From: CAWBOY01 sp963790585
GTDB taxonomy: Bacteria; Planctomycetota; Planctomycetia; Gemmatales; Gemmataceae
Length of the DNA: 64,000 nt
Direction of reading: 5' to 3'
NCBI GenBank assembly: GCA_963790585.1
Contig: CAWBOY010000003.1
Location: 124,001 to 188,000, forward strand
The notes below the pieces were generated by a model, which searched no databases, had not been told where the DNA came from, and was given only the letters and a program-made list of their open reading frames with translations. The translations under genes were made by a program, and so were the position numbers. Numbering within the stretch: position 1 is the stretch's first letter; every line of letters begins with the position of its first letter. Positions 8,060 to 18,300 of this stretch are shown here, piece after piece.

Positions 8060-10954
8060 ATGGCCACGCAGTCGTCGAATGTCTTGAGACGGGCGATTCG
8101 CTCGGCCGTCGGATCGAATCTCGAAAAGCTCAACGACCGCGACTTGCTGCAACGTTTCGCCGACGCCGAGGATCAGGATGCATTCGGCACGCTGTTTCGT
8201 CGGCATGGAGAGATGGTTCTCGGCGTTTGCCGGCGCGTTCTCAACAGCGTTCAAGATGCCGAGGATGCGTGTCAGGCGGTTTTTCTCGTGCTGGCTCGCA
8301 AGGCGAAAAAGACCGGCTGGCAACCCTCGATCGTGAATTGGCTTTATGCAACAGCGCGACGAGTCGCTGCAAACGCGGGTGTCGCCGCGCGGCGGCGGTT
8401 GAAGCGCGAAGGCAAAGCGGCCGTGGCCGGCGTCGTTCAGCCAATCGATCAGATGACCGGCCGCGAATTGTTGGCCGCTCTCGACGAGGAATTGGCTCGT
8501 CTGCCGCCAACCTACCGCGAAACGCTTGTCCTGTGCTATCTCGAAGGTCTGTCTCGTGAGGAAGCGGCTGCTCGGCTCGTCATTTCACCAGGCACCGTCA
8601 AAATCCGGCTCGAACGCGGCCGCAAGAAGCTCGGCGACGCCTTGACGCGCCGTGGCTGCGTCCTTGGGGCCGGTCTCCTGACCCTCGCGGTCACCTCCCC
8701 GGCGGGGGCGTCCTCGCCGCGCTTACTCGAAGCTGTTTTGGCGAATGCGAACGGGACCGTCCCCGCCGCCGTCGCCACGCTCGCCAAGGGGGTCACGATG
8801 AACGGGATCGGCAACATGAAATTGTTTAGCTTACTGGCACTCGTCGGCGCTACCGTATTGAGCGTCGGCGTCGGCGCGAGTCGGCCTGTACCTACGAATA
8901 ACACCTCACAAGTGAAGAGTGAAAAACCGGATCCTGACAAGAGAGCAACGAAAGCCGACGACAAGCAAACCAAGTTGATCGGCAAAGTGGTCGATGCCGA
9001 TGGTAAACCAATCGTTGGCGCGAAATTGTATTCGGGATCGGTCACCGAAGTGCGGTCGATCGCTCGAAACGACTATGAACTCGCCGCACTAGGAATCTCA
9101 GACAAGGAAGGCCGATTCCAGTTTGACGTGCCCGCGCCGAAGGCGAAAACCATCGGCTATCTGATCGCACAAGCTCCCAACTTTGGCGTCGACTGGGTCC
9201 TCTATGGAGAAGCCGACCCAACCTTGGATACAGGAGACATTACTCTCCGTTTGGCGAAAGATGTGCCGATCACGGGTCGGGTTCTGAACACAGAAGGAAA
9301 ACCAATTCCGGGCGTCAGCCTGTCGGCCTCCGAGATCTATGTGCCGACGGGCGGAAAGCTGGATCTCTACATGGCCGAGCTATTGGATAAAAAGCGTAAG
9401 CGCGATGAGATGACTCCGCCGCAAAAGGGGTTGGTTGTTCCTCTCGACAAGATCACCGGCACGGTCACCACGGATAAAGAAGGCCGATTTGCCATCCATG
9501 GCGCCGGCGCTGAACGCCTGGTTCGCGTGGTAATCAAGGATGCCAATATCGCTCGGGCCGCCATTCATGTCCTCACAAGACCGGGCCTGGACCCAAAGCC
9601 CTACAACGATGTGCTTCTGAACAAGGAGTACAACTCCATCGTCGGCCTCAACCGTTACCTTGGTATGTTTGCCCCTGAGTTTACCTTCATCGCGGAGCCA
9701 GGAAAAGAGATCGCAGGAACTGTCACCGACGGTGTCACGGGAAAACCGGTTCCAGGCTGTAGGGTGTTTACCGTGACGGGATATGGCGATGTCGTGGCGA
9801 CCAAAACCGATGCCTCAGGAAAATATCTCGTCCAAGGAATCCACAAAAATCCGGCCGGCTACGCCTTGTTTGTCGAAGGGCCAGAGGGATCGGGCTATGT
9901 CCAGCTTCGTCCCCAAGCGGATGATAACGAGGGCTACTCCCCTCTGCGCCTGAATGTCAAAATGTTCCGCGGATCGATGGTCAGCGGTCAAATCGTAGAC
10001 AAGCAGACCGGCAAAGGCGTCCGGGCCGGCGTTCGCTTCGCCCCACTTCCGGATAACAAGTATTTCGGCACGAAACCGGAATACAGCTCCTACGCCAGAG
10101 ACCGCACCACGCAGATGACCGATATGCAGGGACGATTCCAACTGCCGACGATCCCTGGTCGAAGCGCGATTCTGGTCCAGGTCATCTCCAATGAAAAATC
10201 GGACGGGGCCCTTGTGAATCCCTATCGGCGGGCCGTCCCTGACCCCAAACACAAAGAGCTGTTTCAATATGTCAAATCGGACGACACCTGGTTGTTCAGC
10301 GCCGCCGGGGGAGGCAGTGAGATCCTATCGATCGCGAATTCAGTCGCGATCCTCGACCTCAAGGAAGGCGAGGAAGCCCAGGTTGAATTGTCTGTAGATC
10401 GCGGCCTTGTGGGAAAACTCGAAATCCAGGACGAGGATGGCAAGCCGCTCACCGGCGCGTGGGTGTCCGGCATAACAGACTCCTGGCCGATCGCCTACAA
10501 GCTCAAGACGGCCTCGTCTCCCATTTTCGGCATCAATCCTGAGCTGCCACGCACATTGGTCGTCTATCATCCGGAGAAAAAGCTAGGTGGACTGGTGACG
10601 ATTCGTGGCGACGAGAAGGCTCCCGTTGTGGCGAAGCTCGGTGCCATGAGCAAAGTTACAGGCCGGCTCGTCGATTCGGGTGGCACACCACTTTCGGACG
10701 TGAATGTAGTCGTGAGCGGTGTGAATAGTATCGTGAGCGAGATGTACCGTTTCGGCAAACCAACGGCGAAGCCAGTGATTACAGACAAAGACGGAAAATT
10801 CGTACTGGATGGCGTGTTCCCCGATATGGAATTTTCCCTCGGCGTTTACAAGGACAACCAGTTTTTTATCGGGAAACCAAAGCTCGGTCCCATCAAGCTG
10901 AAGCCTGGCGAGACCCAGGACCTCGGCGAGCGGCGCGTTGAGCCCGTGCGATAA
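8060..10954 (+). CDS. ECF sigma factor fused to membrane segment and carboxypeptidase-regulatory-like repeats (intact paralogue)
   Basis: A 964-residue intact protein. Sigma-70 region 2 spans about residues 30-100 (FRRHGEMVLGVCRRVLNSVQ, DAEDACQAVFLVLARKA), region 4 about 135-190 (LPPTYRETLVLCYLEGLSRE, AAARLVISPGTVKIRLERGR). A single membrane segment follows near residues 250-272 (MKLFSLLALVGATVLSVGVG). Then come six repeats of the GKVVDADGKPIVGAK type near residues 304, 402, 550, 640, 783 and 864. The architecture and repeat spacing match the preceding gene, so the two arose by duplication. With no separate anti-sigma gene nearby, the tail itself is the likely regulator, possibly released by proteolysis; this is inference. 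Target promoters cannot be told from the sequence. Confidence 0.92.
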   Translation: MATQSSNVLRRAIRSAVGSNLEKLNDRDLLQRFADAEDQDAFGTLFRRHGEMVLGVCRRVLNSVQDAEDACQAVFLVLARKAKKTGWQPSIVNWLYATARRVAANAGVAARRRLKREGKAAVAGVVQPIDQMTGRELLAALDEELARLPPTYRETLVLCYLEGLSREEAAARLVISPGTVKIRLERGRKKLGDALTRRGCVLGAGLLTLAVTSPAGASSPRLLEAVLANANGTVPAAVATLAKGVTMNGIGNMKLFSLLALVGATVLSVGVGASRPVPTNNTSQVKSEKPDPDKRATKADDKQTKLIGKVVDADGKPIVGAKLYSGSVTEVRSIARNDYELAALGISDKEGRFQFDVPAPKAKTIGYLIAQAPNFGVDWVLYGEADPTLDTGDITLRLAKDVPITGRVLNTEGKPIPGVSLSASEIYVPTGGKLDLYMAELLDKKRKRDEMTPPQKGLVVPLDKITGTVTTDKEGRFAIHGAGAERLVRVVIKDANIARAAIHVLTRPGLDPKPYNDVLLNKEYNSIVGLNRYLGMFAPEFTFIAEPGKEIAGTVTDGVTGKPVPGCRVFTVTGYGDVVATKTDASGKYLVQGIHKNPAGYALFVEGPEGSGYVQLRPQADDNEGYSPLRLNVKMFRGSMVSGQIVDKQTGKGVRAGVRFAPLPDNKYFGTKPEYSSYARDRTTQMTDMQGRFQLPTIPGRSAILVQVISNEKSDGALVNPYRRAVPDPKHKELFQYVKSDDTWLFSAAGGGSEILSIANSVAILDLKEGEEAQVELSVDRGLVGKLEIQDEDGKPLTGAWVSGITDSWPIAYKLKTASSPIFGINPELPRTLVVYHPEKKLGGLVTIRGDEKAPVVAKLGAMSKVTGRLVDSGGTPLSDVNVVVSGVNSIVSEMYRFGKPTAKPVITDKDGKFVLDGVFPDMEFSLGVYKDNQFFIGKPKLGPIKLKPGETQDLGERRVEPVR

Positions 10955-10976
10955 CTGTTGTGTGTCCAGCAATCCC

Positions 10977-11090
10977 GTTTAGCCGCGAGCCGGGAGGGGA
11001 GCGCTATGCGATAGCGCTATCGCACAGCGCTCGCCTGTCGGCTCGCGGCAAACCCTTCACATCGTCCGAACACCCCCGGCAAGCCGGGGG
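10977..11090. repeat. Palindromes downstream of the second sigma gene (family A plus a CCCCCGGC hairpin)
   Basis: Arms GTTTAGCCGCGAGCCG (10977-10992) and CGGCTCGCGGCAAAC (11039-11053) enclose a second nested palindrome around AGCGCTATCGCACAGCGCT. A separate perfect hairpin CCCCCGGC/AAGCCGGGGG occupies 11073-11090. Both types recur elsewhere in the window (21187, 40042 and 12544). They may double as a transcription end for the sigma gene, but there is no U-tract, so they are better called repeats. Confidence 0.8.
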
Positions 11091-11188
11091 CTAGATAGAA
11101 ATTCGCCATGCCGCCTTCGCGGGCCTGTGACACTATTAGAGTGGGATACGCTCGAATGCAATGATTCCACGAGCCTTTAGGAGTCGCG

Positions 11189-12531
11189 ATGAACAAACTT
11201 GAAGAACTCTGGGCTGTCTACATCCCGGACGAGAAAAGTCCCTGGAATCTGCATAGAGTCGTGCATCTGCATCGTCGCGCCGGATTCGCGGCGACGTGGG
11301 ATGAGCTACAGCGCGACCTCAAGGACGAGCCGGCGACGTGTGTCGATCGGCTCCTTAATGGCAAAGCCACACTGCATACGCCGGCAGAATTTTTCACCAC
11401 GGCGAATCTGCTCGTCGATGCTGCTGTGGCCTCTGGAGAGATCGCGCGGCTCAAGGCGTGGTGGTTTTATCGGATGACGTTTGGCACCGATCCGCTCGGC
11501 GAGAAGCTGACGCTCCTGTGGCACGACCACTTTGCCACGGCCAATAGCAAGGTGCAGGATTCGTTCCTGATGCGGCAACAGAACGAAACGATGCGCAAGA
11601 ACGCGCGCGGCAAGTTCGGCGATCTGCTCACCGCCAGCGTCCGGGAGCCGGCGCTTTCAACTATCTCGACGCCCAGGCGAATCGCAAGGGCCATCCCAAC
11701 GAGAACCTGGCCCGCGAGCTGATGGAGCTGTTTACGCTCGGCGTCGGCCACTTCACCGAAACCGATGTCAAAGAGGCCGCTCGCGCTTTGACGGGATGGT
11801 CCGTCAAGGACGGCCAATTCTCCGAAGTCAGTACACAGCATGACGACGGCGACAAGACGGTCCTGGGCGAAACTAGCAAGCTGGCCGGTTCGAGTTTGCT
11901 GACACTGCTGCTCAAGCAGCCGGCCACCGCCGAGCGGATCGTTACAAAGTTGTGCCGTCAATTCTTCGGCGAAAAAGGAATTACACCGGAGGCGACCAAG
12001 GCCCTCGCGGTCGGCCTGCGTGAACATGAACTCGACCTCGGGTGGGCCGTGGCCACGATCCTGAAATCCAAGTTGTTTTTCGCCGACGGCAACCTCGGCA
12101 ACCGCGTCCGCGGCCCTGTCGAGTATGTAGTCGGATCAGCAAGAGCCCTTGAGTTATTTGATCCCGCGCCGAGCACGCTTGCCATGGCCGACTGGTCGGC
12201 ACGGATTGGCCAGGACGTCTTCGATCCGCCAAACGTCGGTGGTTGGCCTCCAGGCCGCGCGTGGATCACGACGCGCGGCATGATCGCCCGCGCCAACTAC
12301 GCGAACGCGCTCGTCACCGGCCCCAACGCCGGCCTGACGAAGCCGTATGACCCAATGGCTTTGCCGACCAAATACGACATTGGCACCGATGCAAAGGCCG
12401 TGTTGACGTTCCACCATCGTCTTCTGTTCGGCACGGAGCCGACGGAGACGCTCCGACGACGGCTGAATGGCCTGGAAAATGCCAAAGTCGTCGAAGCTCT
12501 GCTGTCGTCGCCCGAAGGGCAGTTGTGCTGA
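11189..12531 (+). CDS. DUF1800 family protein (frameshift near 11657)
   Basis: The ATG at 11189 has AGGAG upstream. The N-terminal frame carries the DUF1800 start (HRVVHLHRRAGFAATWDELQ), then LTLLWHDHFATANSKV and GDLLTASVREPAL, after which the frame derails. One missing base near 11657-11658 restores NYLDAQANRKGHPNENLARE and LMELFTLGVGHFTETDVKEA, the most conserved DUF1800 core, and the frame stays open to 12531 (about 447 residues). DUF1800 genes are classically followed by a DUF1501 gene, as here (start 12620). The family is of unknown function but linked to export. The gene is otherwise well preserved, so the indel may be a sequence error; if real, the pair is inactivated. Confidence 0.87.
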
Positions 12532-12543
12532 CAAATGTATCTT

Positions 12544-12604
12544 TATATAGCCCCCGGATTGCCGGGGGCGAGGCAAAAACCCTCGGCAAGCCGGGGGCTA
12601 TATA
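12544..12604. repeat. Palindrome of the TATATAGCCCCCGG type
   Basis: Perfect 14-bp arms 12544-12557 and 12591-12604, each with its own inner CCGGGGG hairpin. It sits between the DUF1800 and DUF1501 genes. The right arm ends just before the SD of the DUF1501 gene, so a structure here could affect its translation. Confidence 0.75.
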
Positions 12605-12619
12605 AAAAAGGGACCCATC

Positions 12620-13792
12620 ATGTTATCCCGTCGCACATTCCTGAAATCATCCTCACTCCTCGCGCTGGCTCCGACCGTGCCGCTCTTCATCAGTCGCACC
12701 GCGGACGCCGCGGAGATGGACAAAGACGGTCGCGTCCTCGTCGTCGTCCAGCTCGACGGCGGCAACGACGCGCTCAATACCGTCGTACCCTTTGCCGACC
12801 CGACCTACGAAAAACTCAGGCCTCGTCTCAAGCTCGACAGGAAGCAACTTGTACCCTTGTCCGATACGCTGGGTCTCCATTCTTCACTAAGGCCGTTGGA
12901 CAAGCTTCTCCAGGCGGGTCAGCTCGCGGTGATACCTGGGGTCGGCTATCCAAATCCGAATCGTTCGCATTTCGAGAGTATGGCGATCTGGAACACCGCC
13001 CGCTTCGACGCCGAGGAGCGCAAAGGCTACGGCTGGATCGGCCGCGCCCTCGATCCGCTCTCGGGCACGGCCTATTCCGTAGGTTCGACGGTGCCGACCG
13101 CTCTACGTGGCCGACGTAGCTCGGCGGTCGCTCTGAATCGCTTTGAGGAGGTCACATTGGCCGATGGAGCGGCCGCCAAACAGGGTATTGGCCCCGAGCT
13201 CGAAGATGACCTCCTAGCCTTCGTCCGCCGCCAGGCGGTGGACGCACATACTGCCGCTGACAAGATGGCCAGGCTCAGCGACAGTGATGGCGGATCCTAT
13301 CCAAGCACCGGCTTGGCGGAGCGCCTGAAGCTGACCGCCCGTCTCATGAAATCCAATCTCGGAGCCCGCGTCTATTACACGCAACAGGGCGGCTTCGACA
13401 CGCATGCCACCCAACAGTTTCCCCATGCGAGCTTGCTGTCCGAGTTCGCCGGCGCGGTCGCAGCATTCTTCGCGGATCTGCAGACCGCGAAATTGGCCGA
13501 CCGCGTGACCTTGCTCGCCTTCAGCGAATTCGGCCGCACCATCCAGGAGAACGGCTCCGGCGGCACCGATCATGGCACGGCGGGCGCCGTGTTTGTCGCC
13601 GGCCCCGGCGTTCGCGGCGGCGTCCTCGGCACCATGCCGAGTCTGACCGACCTCGTCGGCGGCGAGCCAAAGATGACCACTGATTTCCGGCGCATCTACG
13701 CAAGCGTCCTGACCGATTGGGTCGGCCTGTCGGCAGCCGAGGCGTTGGGGGAGAAGCTGGAGCCGCTGCCGTTGTTTGGGAAGAAAGAGTGA
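12620..13792 (+). CDS. DUF1501 secreted protein, partner of DUF1800
   Basis: A 390-residue intact DUF1501 protein. It begins MLSRRTFLKSSSLLALAPTV, a twin-arginine signal (SRRTFLK), and continues VVVQLDGGNDALNTVVPF, the conserved opening of the family. Later hallmarks are VIPGVGYPNPNRSHFESMAI, QGGFDTHATQ, LLAFSEFGRTIQENGSGGTD and HGTAGAVFVAGPGVRGG; the Asp and His residues match the metal-site positions of sulfatase/phosphatase-like folds. AAGGGA precedes the ATG. It lies 88 bp after the DUF1800 gene across a palindrome. Export by Tat fits the TatA gene found later in the window. The substrate is unknown. Confidence 0.93.
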   Translation: MLSRRTFLKSSSLLALAPTVPLFISRTADAAEMDKDGRVLVVVQLDGGNDALNTVVPFADPTYEKLRPRLKLDRKQLVPLSDTLGLHSSLRPLDKLLQAGQLAVIPGVGYPNPNRSHFESMAIWNTARFDAEERKGYGWIGRALDPLSGTAYSVGSTVPTALRGRRSSAVALNRFEEVTLADGAAAKQGIGPELEDDLLAFVRRQAVDAHTAADKMARLSDSDGGSYPSTGLAERLKLTARLMKSNLGARVYYTQQGGFDTHATQQFPHASLLSEFAGAVAAFFADLQTAKLADRVTLLAFSEFGRTIQENGSGGTDHGTAGAVFVAGPGVRGGVLGTMPSLTDLVGGEPKMTTDFRRIYASVLTDWVGLSAAEALGEKLEPLPLFGKKE

Positions 13793-13854
13793 ACGATTGG
13801 TAGCCGGGTTGTAAACAAGGTGTTACAAAGGAAAGGAAAGAGGATTGCTAAAAG

Positions 13855-14042
13855 GCGCTCCGGAAAGCCGCGCCTCCCCTACCCAGGGGTGCGCTGCGCG
13901 ACCCTGGGCTCTGATATAGAACGCCGTTGGCGTTCTAAGACGGGCTCACCCTTGTGGTTTTAGAACGCTGAAAGCGTTCTATATCAAAGCCCAGGGTCGC
14001 GCAGCGCACCCTGGGTAGGGGAGGCGCGGCTTTCCGGAGCGC
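13855..14042. repeat. Giant inverted repeat with 70-bp arms
   Basis: Left arm 13855-13924 pairs with right arm 13974-14042 with only an indel and a few mismatches; the arms begin GCGCTCCGGAAAGCCGCGCC. The 49-bp loop contains no reading frame of note. It could form a hairpin of nearly 70 bp. It opens the gene-free stretch 13793-14522. Confidence 0.9.
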
Positions 14043-14049
14043 TTCTTAG

Positions 14050-14115
14050 GGGCGTTCGGAAAGAATGCGGAAGGCAGCGCCTGTGTGCCGCCTTCCGCAT
14101 TCTTTCCGAACGCCC
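14050..14115. repeat. Perfect 26-bp inverted repeat
   Basis: Arms 14050-14075 and 14090-14115 are exact reverse complements (core GGCGTTCGGAAAGAATGCGG). It starts 8 bp after the end of the giant palindrome and has the same overall shape, so the two probably belong to one class of element. Confidence 0.9.
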
Positions 14116-14209
14116 TTATGCTTTCCCCCGCTCGCTTGGCTGGCACCCAGTTCGGAAGCCGCCCCAGGAGACAAACTGACTTGAGGCATAACACCGTCCT
14201 AGCCTCCCC

Positions 14210-14281
14210 AATGTTCCGCGCGGAACATTGCATGCCGACCGTCGCGCCAAAAATGCACATTGCTTTGGCGCGACGGTCGGC
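14210..14281. repeat. 20-bp palindrome next to an 18-bp inverted repeat
   Basis: AATGTTCCGCGCGGAACATT at 14210-14229 is a perfect palindrome. It is followed by arms GCCGACCGTCGCGCCAAA (14234-14251) and its exact reverse complement (14264-14281). GGACCGTCGCGCCAA recurs near 14323. The rest of 14282-14522 shows nothing I recognise. Confidence 0.8.
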
Positions 14282-14522
14282 TAACACAACCACTTAACAG
14301 CGTTGATTTTGCGCTGCGGCCCGGACCGTCGCGCCAACTTTCACGTGTGGTACCCCCCGGGGCCGGACGTCATGCTTCCCGAACCTTCTTAGCAGGCAAC
14401 GCACTTAATGGATTGCATTGCGCGCGCCACACACACAGAACTCCCTCCAACTGGCCGCATGAAGACGTTTGGTAACGGCCAAACTAAGATAGAGTCACAA
14501 CTTCATGATAAGGGAGGCGCAA

Positions 14523-14897
14523 ATGGTCCCCAACGGCGTTTTAGATCTGCGGGCTTTTGTCCCCGCCAAGAACCATGCTCTCTCGATTCAGTTTTACTCC
14601 GATCTTGGTTTCACGCTCAATTGGAGCAACGAGCAGATCGCGGAGTTTCAGGTCGGCTCGTATCGGTTCCTGTTACAGAACTTCCATGTCGAGCAGCACA
14701 CGGCAAACTTCATGATGCATTTGCTCGTGGAGGATGCCGACGTGTGGTGGACACACATCACGGAAATGAATTTGCCACAGAAGTATGCCGGAATCATGGC
14801 GAATCCTCCGACGATGCAGCCGTGGGGTCTTCGCGTGCTCTACCTCTCGGACCCATCGGGCGTCTTGTGGCACATTGCGGACCGACGTCAGCTGTAG
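14523..14897 (+). CDS. VOC/glyoxalase-fold protein
   Basis: A 124-residue single-domain protein (VLDLRAFVPAKNHALSIQFY, SDLGFTLNWSNEQIAEFQVG, LYLSDPSGVLWHIAD) with the beta-alpha-beta-beta-beta pattern of the vicinal oxygen chelate superfamily. I start at the ATG at 14523 because AGGGAGG lies 6 bases upstream; an in-frame ATG at 14505 precedes that site. Family members range from lyases to antibiotic-resistance proteins, and the metal ligands are not clear enough here to say which. It is monocistronic and converges on the XRE regulator. Confidence 0.85.
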   Translation: MVPNGVLDLRAFVPAKNHALSIQFYSDLGFTLNWSNEQIAEFQVGSYRFLLQNFHVEQHTANFMMHLLVEDADVWWTHITEMNLPQKYAGIMANPPTMQPWGLRVLYLSDPSGVLWHIADRRQL

Positions 14898-14907
14898 CGT
14901 CAACCAT

Positions 14908-15246
14908 TTATGCATCAGTTAGCGATACCGTGAGTCGCTTGCCCACCGCTTCCGCATAACGAACCAAAGTCTCAACTGTCGGATTGGCTCGCTGCCCGGT
15001 TTCGAGCTTTGAGAGAGCGGAACGGTCCATGCCGGTGAGGTCGGTCAAGTCGGCGAGACTCAGACCCTTCTCTTCGCGGGCGGCTTTCAATTGTTGGAGC
15101 AACAATTGCAGCGGGTCCGGGCCCGCCATCCGCTTATGGTGGCGAGCGATCAGTTCCGGCAACTCCTCGCCCACTTGCTCTCGAATCGCTTTGTACTTGG
15201 CGGCGTCTTCAGGCGTCAATGGCTGGGTGCGGACGATGCGTTTCAT
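14908..15246 (-). CDS. XRE-family transcription regulator
   Basis: A 112-residue protein with a C-terminal helix-turn-helix (LSLADLTDLTGMDRSALSKL then ETGQRANPTVETLVRYAEAV) and an N-terminal helical stretch. The start MKRIVRTQPLT at 15244-15246 is preferred over an upstream in-frame start because a weak AAAGG lies just before it and homologous proteins begin similarly. No toxin-type gene is adjacent on the minus strand, so it is an orphan regulator rather than an obvious antitoxin. It is divergent from the large gene at 15390 and could regulate it; that is inference. Confidence 0.85.
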   Translation of the reverse strand: MKRIVRTQPLTPEDAAKYKAIREQVGEELPELIARHHKRMAGPDPLQLLLQQLKAAREEKGLSLADLTDLTGMDRSALSKLETGQRANPTVETLVRYAEAVGKRLTVSLTDA

Positions 15247-15389
15247 GTTTATTGCCTTTCGGGAACGTCGTAGGCCGTGACCGGGGCAAGACATTGATTT
15301 CTCAACTCCGTGGAATTATAATACTACACGTACGCTAGATCAAGATGCACTCCTAAACGTGCCGTCCGTTCTATCAGTCCCCGAGATCC

Positions 15390-18300
15390 ATGATCCTCAC
15401 GTTCCCCAACTTAGATTGTCTCCAGCTCGCATTGCTTACGGGCCTAGTCCCCGCGACCGTTAGCCAAACCCAGGCTGCCGCGGAACTCGGCGCTGATGGA
15501 TCGCTCACAATCGAAACGGAGCAGAAGCTCGCTCAACCGGTTCTCGCGGAACTCAAGAAGCTCGGCGTTCAAGTCGTCCGCGCCAAGAAAACCGCTCTCT
15601 TACGTCCCATCCTTTGCTGGCCTGAACTCATTCCGCTGCGCGTTGATCCTCAGCCGATTCCCGATTTGGAGCGAACGGCGGTTTTGTTTGAACTCACCGA
15701 TGGCGAGCAGTTGATTCGCCTGGCGACGGAGATTCTTCGTCTCGGCAACGATCGCCAAGCGTTTCGTTGGCTGGAGGATGTTCAAGGCGTTGGCCATGCT
15801 TTGCTACAGGTTTATGGGCCGCCGTATTATTCGTTGTTGCGTGCGCTTGATGCGGCGAATGAGTTTAAGAGCCTATCCGAAAAAGGGGACGGGCACCATT
15901 GCCGGAACGGCCCGAAGGGTGCTGCGCACAATGGTGCCCGACCCCTTTTTCGGATAGGCTCTAAGCCAATTGCCTATCTCGAACGCGCGCCGGGAGTGTG
16001 GGTCCAGGTTGGTCACGCGCATCCGTTGGCCACGCAGATTCGGCCAATTGAGGGGCAGGTTTTGCTCATTCAGCCGGCGCAGCCCTGCGCGTGATCGCGG
16101 ACGGGCCGTTTCGTGAGATATATGAGATCTCTGAATTCAAAGTCGCGCAGGCGAACATTAGTTGGACGGAGGCAAGTCTAGACGCGCGGCTGCGCGTGGC
16201 TCTCTCGCTCAAAGCGGGCGGGACGACGGAGGGGGCTGAGTTTTGGGTGTTGCGGGATGATCCGGTCGCGGAATTGAACCGCTTTGTACAGAATGCCGAC
16301 GATTCTTTGCTCAGTCGGCTCGCGTTCGCGGTGGGGGAGAGCGACGGTAAGACGACGATCGTGCTGCGCATCAGACCGTCGCGGTTGCCGCCGCCGGTGG
16401 TCGTGCTGAACGCGGCGGGGTATCGGCCGTACCTGAAGTTGCCAAACCTGTTTTTGCCGGCGGGACTGAGGCTTCATCCACCGCTGCGACGGGATGTAGT
16501 GCGCAGCCTGCTGGCAGACGACCCCGAACAGGTCGTCTGGTTGACGCCGTTGGACGATGGCTCATTCGTGCCCGAGAGCCTGCCGGAAGATGCGTTTCGC
16601 CCATTGACCGACTGGATCGATTACATCCTCGATAAAGACCAAAAAGCGTTACAGGCCTGGATGCAATCGATGACGTTTGATTTCGAGTCGTTCCTCTGCG
16701 CTGAAGAAGAACCCCCCAAGCCGCAAACCCCGCCGCCTGATCAAGACAAAGCTGGCAAGCGCTCGCGTTCGGGTCGTGGCAAAGATGCCGAAGTGAGCAA
16801 AGCCGGCGGGAAAAAAGCGAAGGGCGAGCTGAACGAGTTGTCGAAAACCGAGGTCGAACTCAACGATGACCTCGATATGCTGCCCGTCGAGATGGGCGAA
16901 GTGCCAGAACTATTGCGGCAGCGCGAGGAGCAATTTCTTGCGATCGAGGGCGGCCTCGACGTAGCGGAGCGGCTCGCTCTCTGGCCGGAATTGGCACAGC
17001 TGCACGCGGCGCTGCACAATCACGACGAGAGCGGTTTATGCTGGGCGAATGCGTTTTGGTATAAGGATAAAATCCCCCCCAATTGGGCGGCATCCTGGTA
17101 TCACGCGGCAGCGGCATCCGTGCCGCTTCAGACTGAACTAGACCTTACTCGCCTGGTTGCACTCGCCGAGCCTGGTGTGGCGGAGGTCCGCGCGCTGGCG
17201 GCCTATCTGATCTGGAACGCCGCGCGCAAACGCCAGCGCCTGCGCTCCAGGCGCGCCTTGCCACAATTCAACCATTCCTGGAAAAGCACGAAGGTCTACT
17301 TCCCGTGCGCATCGTCTGGCTCGCCTGGCTGGCGCTAAGCCAGCTCGCCGGCGGCGACACTTTGGCCATGGCCCGTGCGCGCGATCGATTGCTGCAACGT
17401 CTCTTCCAGAGCGGGCTGCGGCCAGAGCTAGATCTACCGGGGTTTCTGCGCTTCGCGGGCCAACCATCGAACCGGCGTTTTCAGGTGGTGCGCCAGTGGA
17501 TGACGAACCTCGTCGCGCTCGTGCAGCACTGGATCAAGGAACGCTGTGCCGACCCGCTCGACGAAGCTCACGCCAAGCTGACGCCGGCTTATGTCGATTT
17601 GATCTTCGCCTTTGGTCTGGCTCGGCTCGGTGAAACGGACGCCGCGAATGCGTTACGCAAACGGGCGCAAACCGTTTTGTCAGGCCTGGATGAGGCACAC
17701 CAATTTTTGCTACGCAGTTTCGAGTATCGGATTCAACGATCGATCGAGGGCAAGAGCCAGACCGGCCCGCTCCCGCCGGAATTATCCGCCACGCTGGAAG
17801 GCATGGACAAATTCGCCGCCTTTAAAGTGAATCGACTGCGTGGCGATTCCCGCATTTTAGAGCCGGACCAGCGTATCAATCCGTATGCTCAGTATTTCCG
17901 TTCGTCGATGTCCGACCAGGAACTCGCGCTCACGAAACTCGCGGAGCTGCAGGACAAAACCGCGATCGTCGAGGAAGTGCATCGGCTCTTGGAGGGTGTG
18001 CCTCAAGGTTCCGAAGGCGCCGAGATGCGACAGCCGATTTTGCGCGCAGCGCTGGCGCTGTCGCCGCGCGTGGGCGAAGACTACGCCCGGCAAATGCTCG
18101 GTGAGGCGACCCTGGCGTTCGACGACGCTCCCGTGCAGGTGGATCCCGCCAAAATCGGCGAGCGGGCGGCTTTCTTGGAGGAGGCCTTGGGAGTCGCCGC
18201 CCACTTCGACATCGTCGAGCAGATTGGCCCTTTGGTCGAGCGCTTCAAGATTCTTTTGCGATCGCAAAAGGGAGAAGAAGGGGTTCGCGGCCTGGAATCG

